DNA of 64,000 bases from Segatella copri (GTDB taxonomy: Bacteria; Bacteroidota; Bacteroidia; Bacteroidales; Bacteroidaceae). Both the position numbers and the translations under genes were made by a program. Location of the stretch: assembly GCF_026015295.1 (NCBI RefSeq), contig NZ_JAPDUW010000001.1, positions 1,736,001 through 1,800,000 of the forward strand, written 5' to 3'. This document shows, in pieces, positions 54,859-62,404 of this stretch. A model generated the notes under the pieces. The model was not told the DNA's origin. It ran no database searches and saw nothing but the letters and a program-made list of their open reading frames with translations. Within the stretch, counting starts at the first letter, position 1, and the number at the start of each line of letters is the position of its first letter.

Positions 54859-56836
54859 ATAATTCCTCCGCTGCTAATTTTATAGAATGTTTCATATTGT
54901 CCGTAAAACGTACTCTCAGGCGTAATCGACCCTCTGGCAGATGTACATCACGAACTATATTGCCACTCACGTTACCAATGTTAGATTCTTCAACTTGTAA
55001 TTCTTCATCACTTTCCTCTCCAACCGCATAGAAATGAAGGCGTACATTGCCAACCTCTTCTCTTGGGTGGAGAACAACATAGTGATAAATCTTGCCACCT
55101 TCCACTTGCGAGAACGTACGATAAGGAATATTTATCGGTGTGGCAAACAAGCCTTTCTCGCCCTTTTCATCCTCTGTTCTGGTTTCTGAAGCATTACCCG
55201 GTTTCTGGATACCTTGGCTGTCCGGCTTTTTCTCGGCTTCACCATGTCCGGCCAGAAGCTTACCACCTGTTTCGTTTGTTGCATTGGTACTCTTATTGAT
55301 AAGTACATGTCCTGTCGAAGGCGGATTCGGCTTTGGCATAACAGTTGGATTATCCTCACTCTTTGGAATATCAGTTGTGTATGAAGACCCATCATCCTGA
55401 AGAAATCCTGTAGGTTTTCCTTCTACACTCTCAGGCATATCTTCCATCTCCAATTCGTCATCGTCAAACGAAGTTGGTATATACAGGAAATCTTCTAACC
55501 CCTTGATATCAAGAGCGATTTTATCCTTCAATGAGAAAACCTTATTCAGACATTCATTGATAAATTCATCTAATTCTCTCAAGACCTGGCGTCCCATTCC
55601 ATTTTGGCGGCCTCTACTTCTCCAATTGGTGGCTTTCCACTCTGTATGTGCAGGATTCTCCATATTACGCAGCAGGTCATTTCCTTCTTCACTATCACAA
55701 TAGAATACGCCATACATGCCATAATTCGTCTTATTCTTTTGTGAATAGACTAGCATTTGCGGTGCTCTCATATATGCGATTTTGTCTACTGCACCTTTGC
55801 ACTTGAAAACATAAAAGCATACATGCCCAAGCAAAGGAAGTTTATCTTCTATTAACCGATATTTGGAAGATGTATTGGCAAATCGCACTGCATCAAAATA
55901 TGGTCGAGGATTATAATAACCAGCCTTACGAGTGTTGTCTTCTATTCCCTCAAAATACTCTTCCATCAAGTCAGCAATCGTATTTTTGGTTATATTGACA
56001 ACATCATTCACGTTGACCTCTAATTTGCCTTCATATATTGCAAACCAAAAGTTACGAAGAACAGCCTCAATCATCTCTTTGACTGCCTCGTCTTTATATT
56101 CCATTTTAAAACCAAGAATATTGATATCAGTACCTGGTTCTGCCCTACGGAAATGTGCAGGAATATCGGCTTCAATAGATATCGGCTTTCCATCCTGGTC
56201 GTCATAATAGCCAAAAGCTACTTTCTTCTTGCCCCGATAGGTATGAGTACAAAGGGAACTGGCTCCTTCAAAGAACCTATCACCATTTTTGGTACAGGTA
56301 CTTACCATTATTGTACTGATAGGAGACAACAGGTAATAAGCAGCCTTACCAAAGCCGAAAGAACCACCTGCTGAAGTATCGTCTTTAGCACTTACTCCTG
56401 CGGACCGGACAAAAGCATAGAAAGGACTGTCAGTTTTGTCTTTTTCGTAAGACATTCCCTTCGTGTTATAATCACTTACCCGAATGTATCCCAAATGATC
56501 ATGATGAGTGTTATCGGCAAAAAACTTCATCATAGGTTCATAAATCGCCTTTGCATTATAGTTATTCGAATAATAATCCAAACACCCCATTATATGTTCC
56601 TTCAGGCTAAAGAATTCAGGATAATCGCATCCATTCATCTCCCTGAAAGAGAAAACTACCTGTACAGGTTCCGACTTGTCGTCGACGGCATCCAAAGAGT
56701 TCTGGATGCTTTCTCTTACAAGCGCAGCATAAGGATGATTTTTAAAACTTTGTTCCATGGCATTATTTGGGCCCACTTCCTGTACGTTAGGTTGGTCCGC
56801 AAAATACCATTTACAATTCTTTTCTCTTCCAGCCAT
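54848..56836 (-). CDS. MORC/Hsp90-like GHKL ATPase of the defence operon
   Basis: A 662-aa ATPase. The GHKL Bergerat fold is clear: N-box VRESIQNSLDAV (Glu42, Asn46), G1 VSDYNTKGMS (Asp122, Gly127) and G2 lid GGSFGFGKAAYYLL (about 158). A transducer-like middle follows, then a low-complexity Pro/Asn/Thr linker (about 475-570) and a C-terminal beta domain. GHKL proteins of this sort occur with methyltransferases in restriction-like operons and are related to eukaryotic MORC. It may clamp on DNA in an ATP-dependent way. It is the first large gene of the operon. Confidence 0.8.
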   Translation of the reverse strand: MAGREKNCKWYFADQPNVQEVGPNNAMEQSFKNHPYAALVRESIQNSLDAVDDKSEPVQVVFSFREMNGCDYPEFFSLKEHIMGCLDYYSNNYNAKAIYEPMMKFFADNTHHDHLGYIRVSDYNTKGMSYEKDKTDSPFYAFVRSAGVSAKDDTSAGGSFGFGKAAYYLLSPISTIMVSTCTKNGDRFFEGASSLCTHTYRGKKKVAFGYYDDQDGKPISIEADIPAHFRRAEPGTDINILGFKMEYKDEAVKEMIEAVLRNFWFAIYEGKLEVNVNDVVNITKNTIADLMEEYFEGIEDNTRKAGYYNPRPYFDAVRFANTSSKYRLIEDKLPLLGHVCFYVFKCKGAVDKIAYMRAPQMLVYSQKNKTNYGMYGVFYCDSEEGNDLLRNMENPAHTEWKATNWRSRGRQNGMGRQVLRELDEFINECLNKVFSLKDKIALDIKGLEDFLYIPTSFDDDELEMEDMPESVEGKPTGFLQDDGSSYTTDIPKSEDNPTVMPKPNPPSTGHVLINKSTNATNETGGKLLAGHGEAEKKPDSQGIQKPGNASETRTEDEKGEKGLFATPINIPYRTFSQVEGGKIYHYVVLHPREEVGNVRLHFYAVGEESDEELQVEESNIGNVSGNIVRDVHLPEGRLRLRVRFTDNMKHSIKLAAEELYEV

Positions 56837-56907
56837 CTTAGTTCTTTGTTTTTATCAGTTTCTACGAGTATCTAGCCTCTATCAACTTTTTAGCTTATTT
56901 TAATCAT

Positions 56908-57165
56908 TCACTTTTCTTCCTTGCTCAGTATATCCCTTTCGACTTCGGCAACAAAGTCTACGAATGAGATACCCAGAACTTGGCAAATCTGTCGAAGCTC
57001 TATAAGATCCAAGCGGCGGTCGCAAGTCTCAATCTTGCTGATAAAGTTTTGGTTAACCCCCAATTTATCAGCAAGTTGCGCTTGTGTTACACCTTTACCT
57101 TCACGCTTACTTCGCAAGCGTCCGATAACCTGATGATATAAATGTGAATGTATACTCTTGTCCAT
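56908..57165 (-). CDS. XRE-family helix-turn-helix regulator of the defence operon
   Basis: An 85-aa DNA-binding protein. The start MDKSIHSHLYH is chosen because it follows a -7 box by about 20 nt; an upstream in-frame ATG at 57306 lies outside the promoter. The HTH is GVTQAQLADKLGVNQNFISK (about 27-50), then IELRQICQVLGI. It heads the operon by 71 bp. Controller proteins of restriction-modification systems look like this, so timing of nuclease expression after entry into a new host is a plausible role. Confidence 0.8.
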   Translation of the reverse strand: MDKSIHSHLYHQVIGRLRSKREGKGVTQAQLADKLGVNQNFISKIETCDRRLDLIELRQICQVLGISFVDFVAEVERDILSKEEK

Positions 57166-57185
57166 ATTCGTTTTAATTTGACGCA

Positions 57186-57193
57186 CAAATATA
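57186..57193 (-). promoter_or_regulatory. -7 box of the defence operon
   Basis: TATATTTG on the minus strand, 20 nt before the regulator's ATG. It is the only convincing promoter seen for the nine-gene operon. An auto-regulatory operator would be expected nearby but I could not pick one. Confidence 0.55.
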
Positions 57194-57381
57194 TATTCTT
57201 TTATCGGATATACCAAAATGGTATATTTTTGGCACATGCGACAGAACCCCATAGCCAGTTCGAGGATGGAGTGAGGAGCAAAGCCTGAGGTTCGGTCGCC
57301 ATACAAAGCTTTTGCCCCTACTATTATATTTGCACTTGGAAAAATAAAGAGGTGAAAATCTTTATATCTGCAAACTTTTGT

Positions 57382-57389
57382 TAACTTTG
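57382..57389 (+). promoter_or_regulatory. -7 box inside the IS left end
   Basis: TAACTTTG followed by C on the plus strand, upstream of the predicted bridge RNA and transposase. The same box lies at 58794-58801 in copy 2. Confidence 0.55.
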
Positions 57390-57395
57390 CAGAAA

Positions 57396-57600
57396 ATTAG
57401 ATAAGTACAATAAAAAAAGAAGAATACTCCATATCCAGCGTTAACCCTGTGCCCCTTCTAGCATAGTAAAGGCTTAGCCCTGTTTGGGGAACTGGATATT
57501 TTCTGAGCAGAAGCTTGAGAGTAAATTAGCCTGCTTGTGTAGAACAAGACAGGACTCGTAGTATAGTTGTAGCCGCTCAGAACGGAGCACCCTTCTTATT
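57396..57600 (+). ncRNA. Predicted IS110 bridge RNA, copy 1
   Basis: Two stem-loops are visible. The first stem is ATATCCAG (57431-57438) with CTGGATAT (57492-57499); its loop holds TGCCCCTTCTA (57450-57460), like the left junction, and GCCCTGTTT (57477-57485), complementary to the right junction AAACAGGGC. The second stem is CTGAGC (57503-57508) with GCTCAG (57575-57580); its loop holds AGAGTAAA (57518-57525), identical to the element's right end, and TATAGTT (57562-57568), complementary to AACTAT at the donor junction. This is the target/donor loop layout of bridge RNAs. The ends are estimates. Confidence 0.7.
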
Positions 57601-57616
57601 AAAAACTTTATTCAAA

Positions 57617-58624
57617 ATGCAAATATACGGAATAGATTTGGCAAAAGAGAAATTTGACGTAAGTTTTTTCGACTTGACATCAAAAAAAGTATCAAACCAA
57701 CCTTCACATAAGGTTGTAACGAACAATTTAAAGGGTATTGGAAAGTTTTTTAAAGGCCTTCCTAGCGATGCTGTATTGGTTGCTGAGCATACCGGAGTTT
57801 ATGGTGATACCCTCTTGAAGTGCTGCATGGATAGCAATGTAAAGATTGCCTTTGTGGGTGGATATGTCATCCATAGATATAGAGCTACCCCTGACCGTGC
57901 CAAGACGGATGTCCTGGATTGTGCACTGCTCAGAGATTTTGGAGAGAGATATCCTGATAAGCTGAAATACAAGACGTTTCCAGAAGAGGCTCTATATGAG
58001 CTTCGTCAATTGGCACGCCACCGAGAAATGCTTGTAGAACAGCGTAAGCAGCTAATAACAGCCGACAGGAGCGAGGATTGTCGTCCTATCAGAAGTCTTG
58101 CCGTCAAGCGAAGCATGGACCGTATCAAAGAGATGTTGGACACGGAAATTGCAGAGACGGAAAAAGAAATGTTGAAAGTCATAAATGGACATGAGAGCAT
58201 TCGCCACAACTATGAGCTTGTTAAAAGTGTCGATGGAGTTGGGCTGATTACCGCAGTAGAACTATTGGTAAAAACAGAGAATTTCACAAAAATAACTACA
58301 GCGCGCCAATATGCTGCTTATGCAGGAACTGCGCCATACGAAAAATCATCGGGGAAAATGGACAAGGGAGCACATATATCCAAGATTGGTAATAGATGGT
58401 CAAAGACCTTGTTGTACATCTGCGCAGAAAGCGCCAGATTGCACAACAAGGAGATTAAACTGTATTACGAGAGACGTACTTTAATAGATAAAAAGCCGCG
58501 TCATTATGTACTAAATGCCATAGCAAACAAGTTGCTAAGGATCATATTCACCCTCGTGGAAAAAGGTGAATACTATGACGCAAACTTCATCAGGCAAGAC
58601 CCAAGGGTCGTTAAATATAATTAA
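57617..58624 (+). CDS. IS110-family transposase (DEDD recombinase), copy 1
   Basis: A 335-aa bridge-RNA-guided recombinase. The RuvC-like N-terminal domain has IYGIDLAKEKFDV (Asp5), VLVAEHTGVYGDTL (Glu) and DRAKTDVLDCALL (two Asp), the DEDD set. A coiled-coil region follows. The C-terminal Transposase_20 domain has SVDGVGLITAVELL and YAAYAGTAPYEKSSGKMDKG with the candidate catalytic Ser. Full length and intact. The long upstream non-coding end places it in the IS110 rather than the IS1111 group. Confidence 0.92.
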   Translation: MQIYGIDLAKEKFDVSFFDLTSKKVSNQPSHKVVTNNLKGIGKFFKGLPSDAVLVAEHTGVYGDTLLKCCMDSNVKIAFVGGYVIHRYRATPDRAKTDVLDCALLRDFGERYPDKLKYKTFPEEALYELRQLARHREMLVEQRKQLITADRSEDCRPIRSLAVKRSMDRIKEMLDTEIAETEKEMLKVINGHESIRHNYELVKSVDGVGLITAVELLVKTENFTKITTARQYAAYAGTAPYEKSSGKMDKGAHISKIGNRWSKTLLYICAESARLHNKEIKLYYERRTLIDKKPRHYVLNAIANKLLRIIFTLVEKGEYYDANFIRQDPRVVKYN

Positions 58625-58665
58625 CGTTAAAAAATACGCTCAAAGCTTGCTCAATTAGAGTAAAA

Positions 58666-58731
58666 CAGGGCGCCAGGCGTGCGGACATGAATACCCAGGG
58701 CGGATGCCCTGGGCTAGGAGCTTCTGCCCCT
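58666..58731. repeat. REP-like repeat, copy 3, inverted and split by the IS copies
   Basis: The 66 bp between the two IS copies read CAGGGCGCC...ACCCAGGGCGGATGCCCTGG, then GCTAGGAGCTTCTGCCCCT. This is the inverse complement of the repeats at 43789 and 46365. The missing left part (GCTTTTGCCC) lies at 57309-57318, just before copy 1. Confidence 0.75.
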
Positions 58732-58807
58732 TCTATTATATTTGCACTTGGAAAAATAAAGAGGTGAAAATCTTTATATCTGCAAACTTTTGTTAACTTT
58801 GCAGAAA

Positions 58808-59012
58808 ATTAGATAAGTACAATAAAAAAAGAAGAATACTCCATATCCAGCGTTAACCCTGTGCCCCTTCTAGCATAGTAAAGGCTTAGCCCTGTTTGGG
58901 GAACTGGATATTTTCTGAGCAGAAGCTTGAGAGTAAATTAGCCTGCTTGTGTAGAACAAGACAGGACTCGTAGTATAGTTGTAGCCGCTCAGAACGGAGC
59001 ACCCTTCTTATT
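58808..59012 (+). ncRNA. Predicted IS110 bridge RNA, copy 2
   Basis: Identical to the copy-1 RNA region. Here the loop segment TGCCCCTTCTA matches the actual left junction (58725-58735) over all 11 bases. The copy-1 junction has one mismatch. Confidence 0.7.
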
Positions 59013-59028
59013 AAAAACTTTATTCAAA

Positions 59029-60036
59029 ATGCAAATATACGGAATAGATTTGGCAAAAGAGAAATTTGACGTAAGTTTTTTCGACTTGACATCAAAAAAA
59101 GTATCAAACCAACCTTCACATAAGGTTGTAACGAACAATTTAAAGGGTATTGGAAAGTTTTTTAAAGGCCTTCCTAGCGATGCTGTATTGGTTGCTGAGC
59201 ATACCGGAGTTTATGGTGATACCCTCTTGAAGTGCTGCATGGATAGCAATGTAAAGATTGCCTTTGTGGGTGGATATGTCATCCATAGATATAGAGCTAC
59301 CCCTGACCGTGCCAAGACGGATGTCCTGGATTGTGCACTGCTCAGAGATTTTGGAGAGAGATATCCTGATAAGCTGAAATACAAGACGTTTCCAGAAGAG
59401 GCTCTATATGAGCTTCGTCAATTGGCACGCCACCGAGAAATGCTTGTAGAACAGCGTAAGCAGCTAATAACAGCCGACAGGAGCGAGGATTGTCGTCCTA
59501 TCAGAAGTCTTGCCGTCAAGCGAAGCATGGACCGTATCAAAGAGATGTTGGACACGGAAATTGCAGAGACGGAAAAAGAAATGTTGAAAGTCATAAATGG
59601 ACATGAGAGCATTCGCCACAACTATGAGCTTGTTAAAAGTGTCGATGGAGTTGGGCTGATTACCGCAGTAGAACTATTGGTAAAAACAGAGAATTTCACA
59701 AAAATAACTACAGCGCGCCAATATGCTGCTTATGCAGGAACTGCGCCATACGAAAAATCATCGGGGAAAATGGACAAGGGAGCACATATATCCAAGATTG
59801 GTAATAGATGGTCAAAGACCTTGTTGTACATCTGCGCAGAAAGCGCCAGATTGCACAACAAGGAGATTAAACTGTATTACGAGAGACGTACTTTAATAGA
59901 TAAAAAGCCGCGTCATTATGTACTAAATGCCATAGCAAACAAGTTGCTAAGGATCATATTCACCCTCGTGGAAAAAGGTGAATACTATGACGCAAACTTC
60001 ATCAGGCAAGACCCAAGGGTCGTTAAATATAATTAA
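59029..60036 (+). CDS. IS110-family transposase (DEDD recombinase), copy 2
   Basis: A 335-aa protein identical to copy 1 at every residue, with the same Asp5, Glu, Asp-Asp and Ser motifs intact. Identity of both copies implies very recent transposition or gene conversion. Confidence 0.92.
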   Translation: MQIYGIDLAKEKFDVSFFDLTSKKVSNQPSHKVVTNNLKGIGKFFKGLPSDAVLVAEHTGVYGDTLLKCCMDSNVKIAFVGGYVIHRYRATPDRAKTDVLDCALLRDFGERYPDKLKYKTFPEEALYELRQLARHREMLVEQRKQLITADRSEDCRPIRSLAVKRSMDRIKEMLDTEIAETEKEMLKVINGHESIRHNYELVKSVDGVGLITAVELLVKTENFTKITTARQYAAYAGTAPYEKSSGKMDKGAHISKIGNRWSKTLLYICAESARLHNKEIKLYYERRTLIDKKPRHYVLNAIANKLLRIIFTLVEKGEYYDANFIRQDPRVVKYN

Positions 60037-60080
60037 CGTTAAAAAATACGCTCAAAGCTTGCTCAATTAGAGTAAAACAG

Positions 60081-60162
60081 GGCGTGAGGGGAATAGCAGG
60101 GGGCGTGAGGGGAATGGCAGGGATGCGTGAAGGGAATGGCAGGGAGGCGTGAGGAAAATGGC
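60081..60162. repeat. Four tandem 21-bp G-rich repeats
   Basis: GGCGTGAGGGGAATGGCAGG-type units (one with AATAGC, one with GAAGGG, the last truncated) start directly at the right junction of IS copy 2. No coding role is seen. Confidence 0.8.
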
Positions 60163-60269
60163 CTTACCTTTTAAAAAAGCTCTTTTTGCGTATATTTTCC
60201 AGATATAATTTGGCGTTTTCAGAGAAAAAGTGTAATTTTGTGGGAGATATTTAATTAAAGGAGAAGATT

Positions 60270-60413
60270 ATGGCAACATTAACAGATGTAGATACAGAAG
60301 CAATGAGACAGAGATTGGTGATGAAGGAAAGCCTGACACAGGCTTTTAAAGAACTCCGTGCGGCAGAAGCTTCAGGAGCCGAACTTCCTGATGCCCGAAA
60401 AATATTCAAATAA
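60270..60413 (+). CDS. 47-aa protein before the nucleotidyltransferase gene
   Basis: Begins MATLTDVDTEAMRQRLVMKE and ends DARKIFK; charged and helical, no domain recognised. An AAAGGAGAAG stretch 5-8 nt before the ATG is a good ribosome-binding site. The MNT gene starts 21 bp downstream, so the two are likely cotranscribed and may act together. Confidence 0.6.
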   Translation: MATLTDVDTEAMRQRLVMKESLTQAFKELRAAEASGAELPDARKIFK

Positions 60414-60434
60414 CGGAGGATACATTTATAAGTT

Positions 60435-60755
60435 ATGAATGTTAAGGAACATATTTTGGCTGCTATCCGTGAATGCCTGGCGAAGAACTTGCCGGCTAGC
60501 GGGAAGGCGATACTTTTTGGCTCGCAAGCCAGAGGTACCGCCAGGGAGGATAGTGACTGGGATATCCTTATCATATTGGATAAGAAGAAACTCATGGCTG
60601 CCGATTATGACAACATCACCTATCCACTGACCGAACTCGGATGGGAACTGGGCGAGGAAATCAACCCCGTGATGTATACCGCCCAGGAATGGGAAAAGTA
60701 TAGGAATACCCCCTTCGTCAGGAACGTAGAAAAGGAAGGGGTCAGAATAGCATAA
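60435..60755 (+). CDS. Minimal nucleotidyltransferase (MNT)
   Basis: A 106-aa nucleotidyltransferase with GSQARGTAREDSDWDILIIL (about 32-52), the G-S-x10-D-x-D active site of the pol-beta superfamily. MNT proteins usually pair with a HEPN protein as antitoxin (AMPylating or polyadenylylating the toxin), but no HEPN gene is visible; the partner may be the 47-aa protein upstream. Length is typical. A truncated relative of the family lies at 46497-46711. Confidence 0.85.
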   Translation: MNVKEHILAAIRECLAKNLPASGKAILFGSQARGTAREDSDWDILIILDKKKLMAADYDNITYPLTELGWELGEEINPVMYTAQEWEKYRNTPFVRNVEKEGVRIA

Positions 60756-60891
60756 AATGGACTATTATGCGTTTTATTCGCATTATTTAGCCTTTAGTCT
60801 GTTAAAGATTATAAATAATTCCCCGTTTTTAGTTAAAAACCGGAAGTCATAAGTACGTCCATAGCCATTTGGTGGTATGATTTATTCATTT

Positions 60892-60899
60892 TACCTTTG
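60892..60899 (+). promoter_or_regulatory. -7 box of the 60.9-kb gene
   Basis: TACCTTTG on the plus strand only 17 nt before the ATG at 60917. The transcript would have a leader of about 10 nt. Confidence 0.5.
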
Positions 60900-60916
60900 T
60901 AGGAAATTCGTTTCAG

Positions 60917-61360
60917 ATGAAAGGTAAAATATACATCACCACAGAAGACCTTGCCTATATAAGGACAGGGGAGACAGTAAGCTTAGGAGATTTCTTAAGC
61001 GAGCTGAAGCGTTCCAAATTGATTAGCTCTACCCACATTGAAAAGAAGTTCGGAATGGGGCATAATACATTTAATCGGTTATGCGACAAAGAAACGTCCA
61101 TAACTGCTGATACGAAGGATAAGTTGGGGTTGTATATTGCTTATTATCTCAATAAATTTGAAGAAAATTATGAAGATAATCTGGAAGCTCTTGAAAAAGA
61201 TGATGAGATGGATAAGACCCTGAAAAAAAAGAAGATTGAGGACCTGAAAAACAAGAAAGTGAAATGCTCAGAATCCATAGAAAATTTTAAAAAGGTTTTC
61301 GGTTCAAAAGCAGAATATTGTTTTAAAAGAGTCAGAGAAGATGATAAATTCAAGTCATAA
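60917..61360 (+). CDS. Hypothetical protein, possible HTH plus coiled coil
   Basis: A 147-aa protein. The stretch STHIEKKFGMGHNTFNRLCD (about 38-57) looks like a helix-turn-helix, followed by a Lys/Glu-rich region (EALEKDDEMDKTLKKKKIED) likely to be a coiled coil. I do not recognise a family. It is a single gene with its own promoter, between the nucleotidyltransferase and the primase group. Confidence 0.6.
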   Translation: MKGKIYITTEDLAYIRTGETVSLGDFLSELKRSKLISSTHIEKKFGMGHNTFNRLCDKETSITADTKDKLGLYIAYYLNKFEENYEDNLEALEKDDEMDKTLKKKKIEDLKNKKVKCSESIENFKKVFGSKAEYCFKRVREDDKFKS

Positions 61361-61590
61361 CGACAATAAACAACTAGCAGATAATGGTTAAGATGCTAAC
61401 ATCTGAAGCCAAGTATTAACATTAAATAATCAACAAAAAGAATGCAAACATAACCTTACCCGCCCCCACACCTTACGATAGTAGGCGCTCGGCAGTCTCC
61501 AGCGGCTTACGCTAAAAACGTTAGCGCAAACACACGTCCTCTACTAAAATGAGGCGGAAACAGTTAAAAACAATCTAAACAAAAAGCAAA

Positions 61591-61746
61591 ATGAAAATTT
61601 TATTTTGGGGGAAGTTTCTTCGCCTCATAATCAAGCACTTCACCATCGTTATCAACAATACCATACAGATGAATGGCGGTCAGTATATCGAACACATGAA
61701 CAACTATCAGGGAAAGGAGGATGAGAAATGTCTGGACAAAGAATGA
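61591..61746 (+). CDS. 51-aa small protein coupled to the next gene
   Basis: Reads MKILFWGKFLRLIIKHFTIV and ends GKEDEKCLDKE. The basic, hydrophobic N-terminal half could associate with a membrane. Its end overlaps the start of the 131-aa gene by 19 nt, and a GGGAAAGGAGGA ribosome-binding stretch within it serves that gene. Translation is plausible but unproven. Confidence 0.45.
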   Translation: MKILFWGKFLRLIIKHFTIVINNTIQMNGGQYIEHMNNYQGKEDEKCLDKE

Positions 61747-62123
61747 TCATCATGAACGCTGGTAGCTCGTACTTCGAGCATGTGGAGAATTATTATGGCA
61801 GCAATGCCTGTGAGCAAAACTCATGCAGAAATGCTGTGATGCCGGAAGAGCTGAAAACGGAAAAGGCTCAGAGGATAAAGAACAACCTGATAGAGATAGG
61901 CTTGGTAACCGAAAATTTCATGCCCTCAGGACTGTCTTCATCCGAAGCTGCCGTCCTTGCCAATCAGATAGGTACAGAGTTGAAAATCGATAATATATGG
62001 AGCGTATTCGGCAATTATTGGGGTCCTAATCCGAACTCGATGAGAGCCGCCTACAACCGAGGAATGGATCAGAAGAAAACGATTCCCTTCCTCGAAAAAG
62101 TGATGCCTGCTATCAGAGGCTAA
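61728..62123 (+). CDS. Hypothetical 131-aa protein upstream of the primase
   Basis: Has NAGSSYFEHVENYYGSNACE near the start and a helical body (EELKTEKAQRIKNNLIEIGL) that ends AYNRGMDQKKTIPFLEKVMP. No domain is recognised. Good Shine-Dalgarno-like GGAAAGGAGG about 10 nt before the ATG, rare in Bacteroidota. Position before the BT4734-type primase suggests a role in the same module. Confidence 0.6.
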   Translation: MSGQRMIIMNAGSSYFEHVENYYGSNACEQNSCRNAVMPEELKTEKAQRIKNNLIEIGLVTENFMPSGLSSSEAAVLANQIGTELKIDNIWSVFGNYWGPNPNSMRAAYNRGMDQKKTIPFLEKVMPAIRG

Positions 62124-62132
62124 TCTGGCAGG

Positions 62133-62163
62133 TAGTACTAGTACGCGTACATAGTACGTACTA
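62133..62163. repeat. Dense GTAC palindrome cluster
   Basis: Five GTAC tetranucleotides in 27 bp, ending with the perfect palindrome TAGTACGTACTA (62152-62163) and starting with TAGTACTA (62133-62140). It lies between the 131-aa gene and the next promoter. Confidence 0.75.
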
Positions 62164-62185
62164 GGTAGAAGCGAGAAATTTGCCT

Positions 62186-62193
62186 TACCTTTG
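62186..62193 (+). promoter_or_regulatory. -7 box of the primase operon
   Basis: TACCTTTG followed by C on the plus strand, about 100 nt before the 36-aa gene. It directly adjoins the hairpin at 62194. Confidence 0.55.
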
Positions 62194-62233
62194 CCCCCGG
62201 AATTCAGAACCAATGCGGTCTGAGTTTCGGGGG
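62194..62233 (+). terminator. Long hairpin after the 131-aa gene
   Basis: CCCCCGGAATTCAGA pairs with TCTGAGTTTCGGGGG (two G-T pairs), followed by CTTTTG. It fits a terminator for the upstream gene. Because the -7 box ends where the stem begins, transcripts from that box would lack part of the 5' arm and escape it. Confidence 0.55.
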
Positions 62234-62292
62234 CTTTTGTGTATCTGCACATCAACCGTGGTGGGAGCCTCCAATCTTCTAAATTATTTAAA

Positions 62293-62403
62293 ATGATGGA
62301 AGTGAAAGCGTATGTGTTCAGTCCTCCTCCTTACAGACGGCTGAGAGTGGTGAAAACGGAAGAGGGGATTACCCCACAAACCAATCTTTTATTAACGAAA
62401 TAA
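62293..62403 (+). CDS. 36-aa small protein before the primase
   Basis: Reads MMEVKAYVFSPPPYRRLRVV and ends TNLLLTK. Its stop is 1 nt before the primase ATG, so coupling is likely. No family is recognised; it may be a leader peptide. Confidence 0.4.
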   Translation: MMEVKAYVFSPPPYRRLRVVKTEEGITPQTNLLLTK

Positions 62404-62404
62404 C

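Larger units (their letters stand above)
57320..58665 (+). mobile_element. IS110-family insertion sequence, copy 1
   Basis: About 1,346 bp: a long left end of roughly 297 bp, one transposase gene and a short right end of 41 bp. No terminal inverted repeats are seen, as usual for IS110 elements. Left flank TGCCCCT and right flank CAGGGCG are shared with copy 2. Joining the flanks restores a REP-like hairpin stem, which gives the original target. Confidence 0.88.
58732..60077 (+). mobile_element. IS110-family insertion sequence, copy 2
   Basis: Same length and, as far as I can read, same sequence as copy 1 (offset 1,412 bp), in direct orientation. Flanks are again TGCCCCT on the left and CAGGGCG on the right. 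The base next to the left boundary differs (T here, A in copy 1), showing two separate insertions rather than simple tandem duplication of the whole locus. Confidence 0.88.

Noticed and set aside
56908..57306. Longer form of the XRE regulator starting at 57306
   Set aside because: The extra 47 residues run through the promoter region and have no sequence features of the family; the start at 57165 fits the -7 box.
57320..60077. Composite transposon formed by the two IS110 copies
   Set aside because: Only 66 bp of repeat sequence lies between them and there is no cargo. IS110 elements move singly by bridge-RNA-guided recombination.
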